A DNA stretch of 64,000 nucleotides, taken from assembly GCA_018242425.1 (NCBI GenBank), contig JAFEBX010000010.1:1-64000 (forward strand), in the 5' to 3' direction. Numbering within the stretch: position 1 is the first letter of the stretch; every line of letters begins with the position of its first letter. Source of the stretch: Pseudomonadota bacterium. Lineage in GTDB: Bacteria > Pseudomonadota > Gammaproteobacteria > Xanthomonadales > Xanthomonadaceae. The position numbers and the translations under genes were made by a program. Below the pieces are notes generated by a model. The model ran no database searches. It had not been told where the DNA came from and saw only the letters and a list, made by a program, of their open reading frames with translations. Shown piece after piece: positions 61,592 through 64,000 of the stretch.

Positions 61592-64000
61592 GTGGCGCGC
61601 ATCGATAACGACGAAGACGACGATCTCGGGCACGAGGACGACACCGGCGACGGATCGCGTCCGTGGACACGACGGCTGATCAAGCTGTTCCTGGTTTGCC
61701 TCGGTGTCGGGCTGGGATTCCTGATCCCGTACATGCTCTATCTCAATCACCAGGTCACGCTGCGCTTCGACCAGTTGCGCTGGCAGTTGCCGACGCGCGT
61801 CTACGCCCGGCCATTGCAGCTGCAGCCCGGCATCGCGCTTGATACCGCGACGCTCAAGACCGAGCTCGACGCCGCCGCCTATTACAACGACGGCATCGGC
61901 GAACGTCCCGGCACCTATGCGGTGAAGGGCAACCACGCGTTGATTTCCAGCCGCGGCTTCGATGATGTCGGTGGCCATATCGCCGCGCATCGCATCGACG
62001 TCACGCTGGGTGATGATCGCGTCGTCGCCGTCAGCGATCGCGACACCCGCAAGACGGTGGCCGCGACCCGCCTCGATCCCGCGCGCATCGCCACGCTCTA
62101 TGGCCGCGCCCAGGAAGAACGCCGCCTGGTCAGCCTCGATGAAGTGCCGGAAAAACTGGTCACGGGACTGCAGGCGGTCGAGGACAAGAATTTCGCGCGC
62201 CACCACGGCGTCGATCCGCTCGGCATGCTGCGCGCGCTGTGGGTCGCGCTGCGGTCCGGTGGCGAGAGCCGCCAGGGCGCCAGCACGCTGACGCAGCAGC
62301 TCGCGCGCAGCGGCCTGCTTGGCATCGGCAAGGAAGTGACGCCCAGCCGCAAGCTCAACGAAATCCTCTACGCGATCATCCTCGAGATGCGCTACGACAA
62401 GCGCACCATCCTCGAGACCTACCTCAACCAGGTCTATCTCGGCCAGCAGGGTTCGCAGGCGATCCACGGCATCGAATCGGCGTCGGAATTCTGGTACGGG
62501 CGCGACGTGCAGTCGCTCAACAACGAACAGATCGCCCTGCTGATCGCCATCGTCCGCGGGCCGTCGTACTACGATCCGCGCCGCCATCCCGATCGCGCGC
62601 TCGCGCGTCGCGGTTTCGTGCTCGACAAGATGCGCGAAAGCAACATCCTCACCCAGCAGGAATACGACGCCGCGATGAAGGCGCCGCTGGGGGTGACGCC
62701 CGCGCCCGGCAACGGGCCGCCGAATCGTTTCCCGGCCTATGTCGACCTGGTGCGTCGCCAGCTCGCCAGTGATTACTCCAGTGATTCGCTGCAAGGTGCA
62801 GGCTTGTCGGTGATGACGGCGATGTCGCCGTCGGCGCAGGCCTATGCCGAAGGTTCGGTCACCGCAACGCTGGCGAAGATCGGTTCGCGCGGGCGTCCGC
62901 CGCTGCAGGCCGGCTTGGTCGTCACCGATGTCCATACCGGTGAAGTCGTCGCCGTGGTCGGCAGCCGTGATTTCCGCGAACAGGGCTTCAATCGCGCGCT
63001 CGACGCGCAGCGGCCGATCGGATCGCTGGTCAAGCCGTTCATGTACATGCTGGCGCTGGCGCAGCCGTCGAAGTGGTCCCTCGCGACCTATGTGGAGGAC
63101 ACGCCGGTCACCGTGCTGCTCGGCAACGGCAAGACGTGGAATCCCGACAACTCCGACGGCACCAGCCACGGCACGGTGCGGGTGATCGATGCGCTGTCAC
63201 GCTCGCTCAACCAGGCGACGGTGCGCATCGGCATGCAGGTCGGGCCCGAGCGCGTGAGCGAACTGCTCAAGGTGCTGGCCGGCCTCGACGTCAGCACGCA
63301 ACCATCGGTCCTGCTCGGTGCCACCGACCAGAGTCCGTACGCGATGGCGCAGGCCTACCAGTTCCTCGCCAGCGACGGCGAGATCCAGCCGTTGCGCGCG
63401 GTGCGTGGCGTGCTCGATCCGCAGGGCAAGGCGGTGAATCGCTATGACAAGAAGCCGGCGCCGGCGCAATCCGGCGATTCGGTGGCGGCGCACCTGATCA
63501 CGGTGGCGCTGCAACGGGCGGTGAGTTCCGGCACCGGCCACCAATTGATGGCCGATGGTTTCGGCCGCCTCACGCCCGCGGGCAAGACCGGTACCAGCAA
63601 CGACAGTCGCGACAGCTGGTTCGCAGGCTGGACCGGCGATCATCTCGCGGTGATCTGGGTTGGCAACGACCAGAACCAGCCGACCGGGCTCTATGGCGCC
63701 ACCGGCGCGATGCGCGTGTGGTCGGGCATTTTCCGCAAGCTGCCGACGTCGGCGCTGACGGTGAAGAACAAGGGTCTCGATTGGCAATGGATCTCGGGAT
63801 CGGGCAGCACAGACGCCAGTTGTCCGGGTGCGCAGCGCCTGCCGTTCGTGCAGGGCTATGCGCCGGCGTACCAGGAGTGCAGTGCGGCGTTGCCGAATCC
63901 CGACGAGACGATCGACGGACAGCCGCTCGATCCCAATGCGCCTGATGCCAATGGGACCGCGCCGTCGCCTGACCAGGGCACGGCACCGCCGCAACCGTCG
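61592..64000 (+). CDS. mrcB: Penicillin-binding protein 1B, 3'-truncated by window end
   Basis: 803 residues of a bifunctional class A PBP; no stop before the window edge. A short acidic cytoplasmic tail and a transmembrane helix (about 30-55) precede the UB2H domain. GT51 motifs are EDKNFARHHGVD near residue 196, GASTLTQQLARS and YLNQVYLGQQGSQAIHG. The transpeptidase has SLVK (Ser near 478), SLNQ and KTGTSND near 664. The C-terminus turns into a Pro/Asp/Ala-rich tail (DPNAPDANGTAPSPDQGTAP) at the edge. The start is a GTG at 61592 (MARIDNDEDDD); the next ATG would cut into the membrane helix. It synthesises and cross-links peptidoglycan. Confidence 0.93.
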   Translation, partial: MARIDNDEDDDLGHEDDTGDGSRPWTRRLIKLFLVCLGVGLGFLIPYMLYLNHQVTLRFDQLRWQLPTRVYARPLQLQPGIALDTATLKTELDAAAYYNDGIGERPGTYAVKGNHALISSRGFDDVGGHIAAHRIDVTLGDDRVVAVSDRDTRKTVAATRLDPARIATLYGRAQEERRLVSLDEVPEKLVTGLQAVEDKNFARHHGVDPLGMLRALWVALRSGGESRQGASTLTQQLARSGLLGIGKEVTPSRKLNEILYAIILEMRYDKRTILETYLNQVYLGQQGSQAIHGIESASEFWYGRDVQSLNNEQIALLIAIVRGPSYYDPRRHPDRALARRGFVLDKMRESNILTQQEYDAAMKAPLGVTPAPGNGPPNRFPAYVDLVRRQLASDYSSDSLQGAGLSVMTAMSPSAQAYAEGSVTATLAKIGSRGRPPLQAGLVVTDVHTGEVVAVVGSRDFREQGFNRALDAQRPIGSLVKPFMYMLALAQPSKWSLATYVEDTPVTVLLGNGKTWNPDNSDGTSHGTVRVIDALSRSLNQATVRIGMQVGPERVSELLKVLAGLDVSTQPSVLLGATDQSPYAMAQAYQFLASDGEIQPLRAVRGVLDPQGKAVNRYDKKPAPAQSGDSVAAHLITVALQRAVSSGTGHQLMADGFGRLTPAGKTGTSNDSRDSWFAGWTGDHLAVIWVGNDQNQPTGLYGATGAMRVWSGIFRKLPTSALTVKNKGLDWQWISGSGSTDASCPGAQRLPFVQGYAPAYQECSAALPNPDETIDGQPLDPNAPDANGTAPSPDQGTAPPQPS

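Noticed and set aside
1..64000. CRISPR arrays, tRNA or rRNA genes, prophage or integrative elements
   Set aside because: No regularly spaced repeats, no tRNA cloverleaf in the intergenic stretches I read, and no integrase, phage or conjugation genes. The non-coding DNA is accounted for by promoters, terminators and the listed repeats. A tRNA scan was not possible, so this is by inspection.

Overview
The window is GC-rich, densely coded chromosomal DNA from a gammaproteobacterium. The gene set points to the Xanthomonadaceae/Lysobacteraceae: tandem Oar-like TonB-dependent receptors with carboxypeptidase-regulatory N-termini, a Clp(CRP)-type operator, a SAM-I riboswitch on methionine genes, pilT/pilU next to yggS-proC-DUF4426, and a GTP-type PEP carboxykinase. 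The species cannot be named from sequence alone. No plasmid, phage, IS element, CRISPR array, tRNA or rRNA was seen; the only repeats found are a small REP-like family.

Layout. 1-2.6 kb: a TetR regulator, probably leaderless, translationally coupled to pckG. 2.6-13.8 kb: three paralogous outer-membrane receptors in tandem, each with its own promoter and terminator, facing a convergent small secreted protein that carries the same promoter type. 13.8-20.4 kb: housekeeping and envelope genes (hslO, mtgA, CBS protein, HlyIII, CPBP protease, prfC, M23 peptidase). 20.5-24 kb: a SAM-I riboswitch followed by metX-like, metB and hom genes joined by ATGA overlaps. 24-28.7 kb: HdeD-like protein, sdaA, and a redox/lipocalin group (two cytochrome b561 genes, two yceI genes, a glutaredoxin-like gene). 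28.8-34.7 kb: a beta-propeller hybrid histidine kinase, a secreted proline iminopeptidase and a second M23 protein. 34.7-39.5 kb: hemE, a WGR protein, aroB-aroK, dodecin, pdxH and a cobalamin-binding-like protein. 39.5-39.8 kb: an inverted pair of REP-like elements. 39.8-46.2 kb: DUF4426-proC-yggS, diverging from pilT-pilU-yqgE-ruvX-pyrB. 46.2-52.7 kb: one compact operon trpL-E-G-D-C-F-B-A, controlled by a readable attenuator. 52.7-64 kb: hrpA, relA, an epimerase-like gene, two family-2 glycosyltransferases and a 3'-truncated mrcB (PBP1B).

How the genes fit together. Two amino-acid operons are controlled by RNA in cis: SAM binding for methionine, and ribosome stalling at tandem Trp codons for tryptophan. 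aroB-aroK feed chorismate toward the trp operon. The receptor cluster is the most distinctive part. Its promoters share a TTGTTA -35, a TGAATGG box at a fixed distance and a stem-loop at the predicted RNA 5' end. Two members also share a direct-repeat box one helical turn apart, and the third has a perfect Clp site instead. Together with the convergent secreted protein this looks like an outer-membrane regulon with differential control, whose substrate is unknown.
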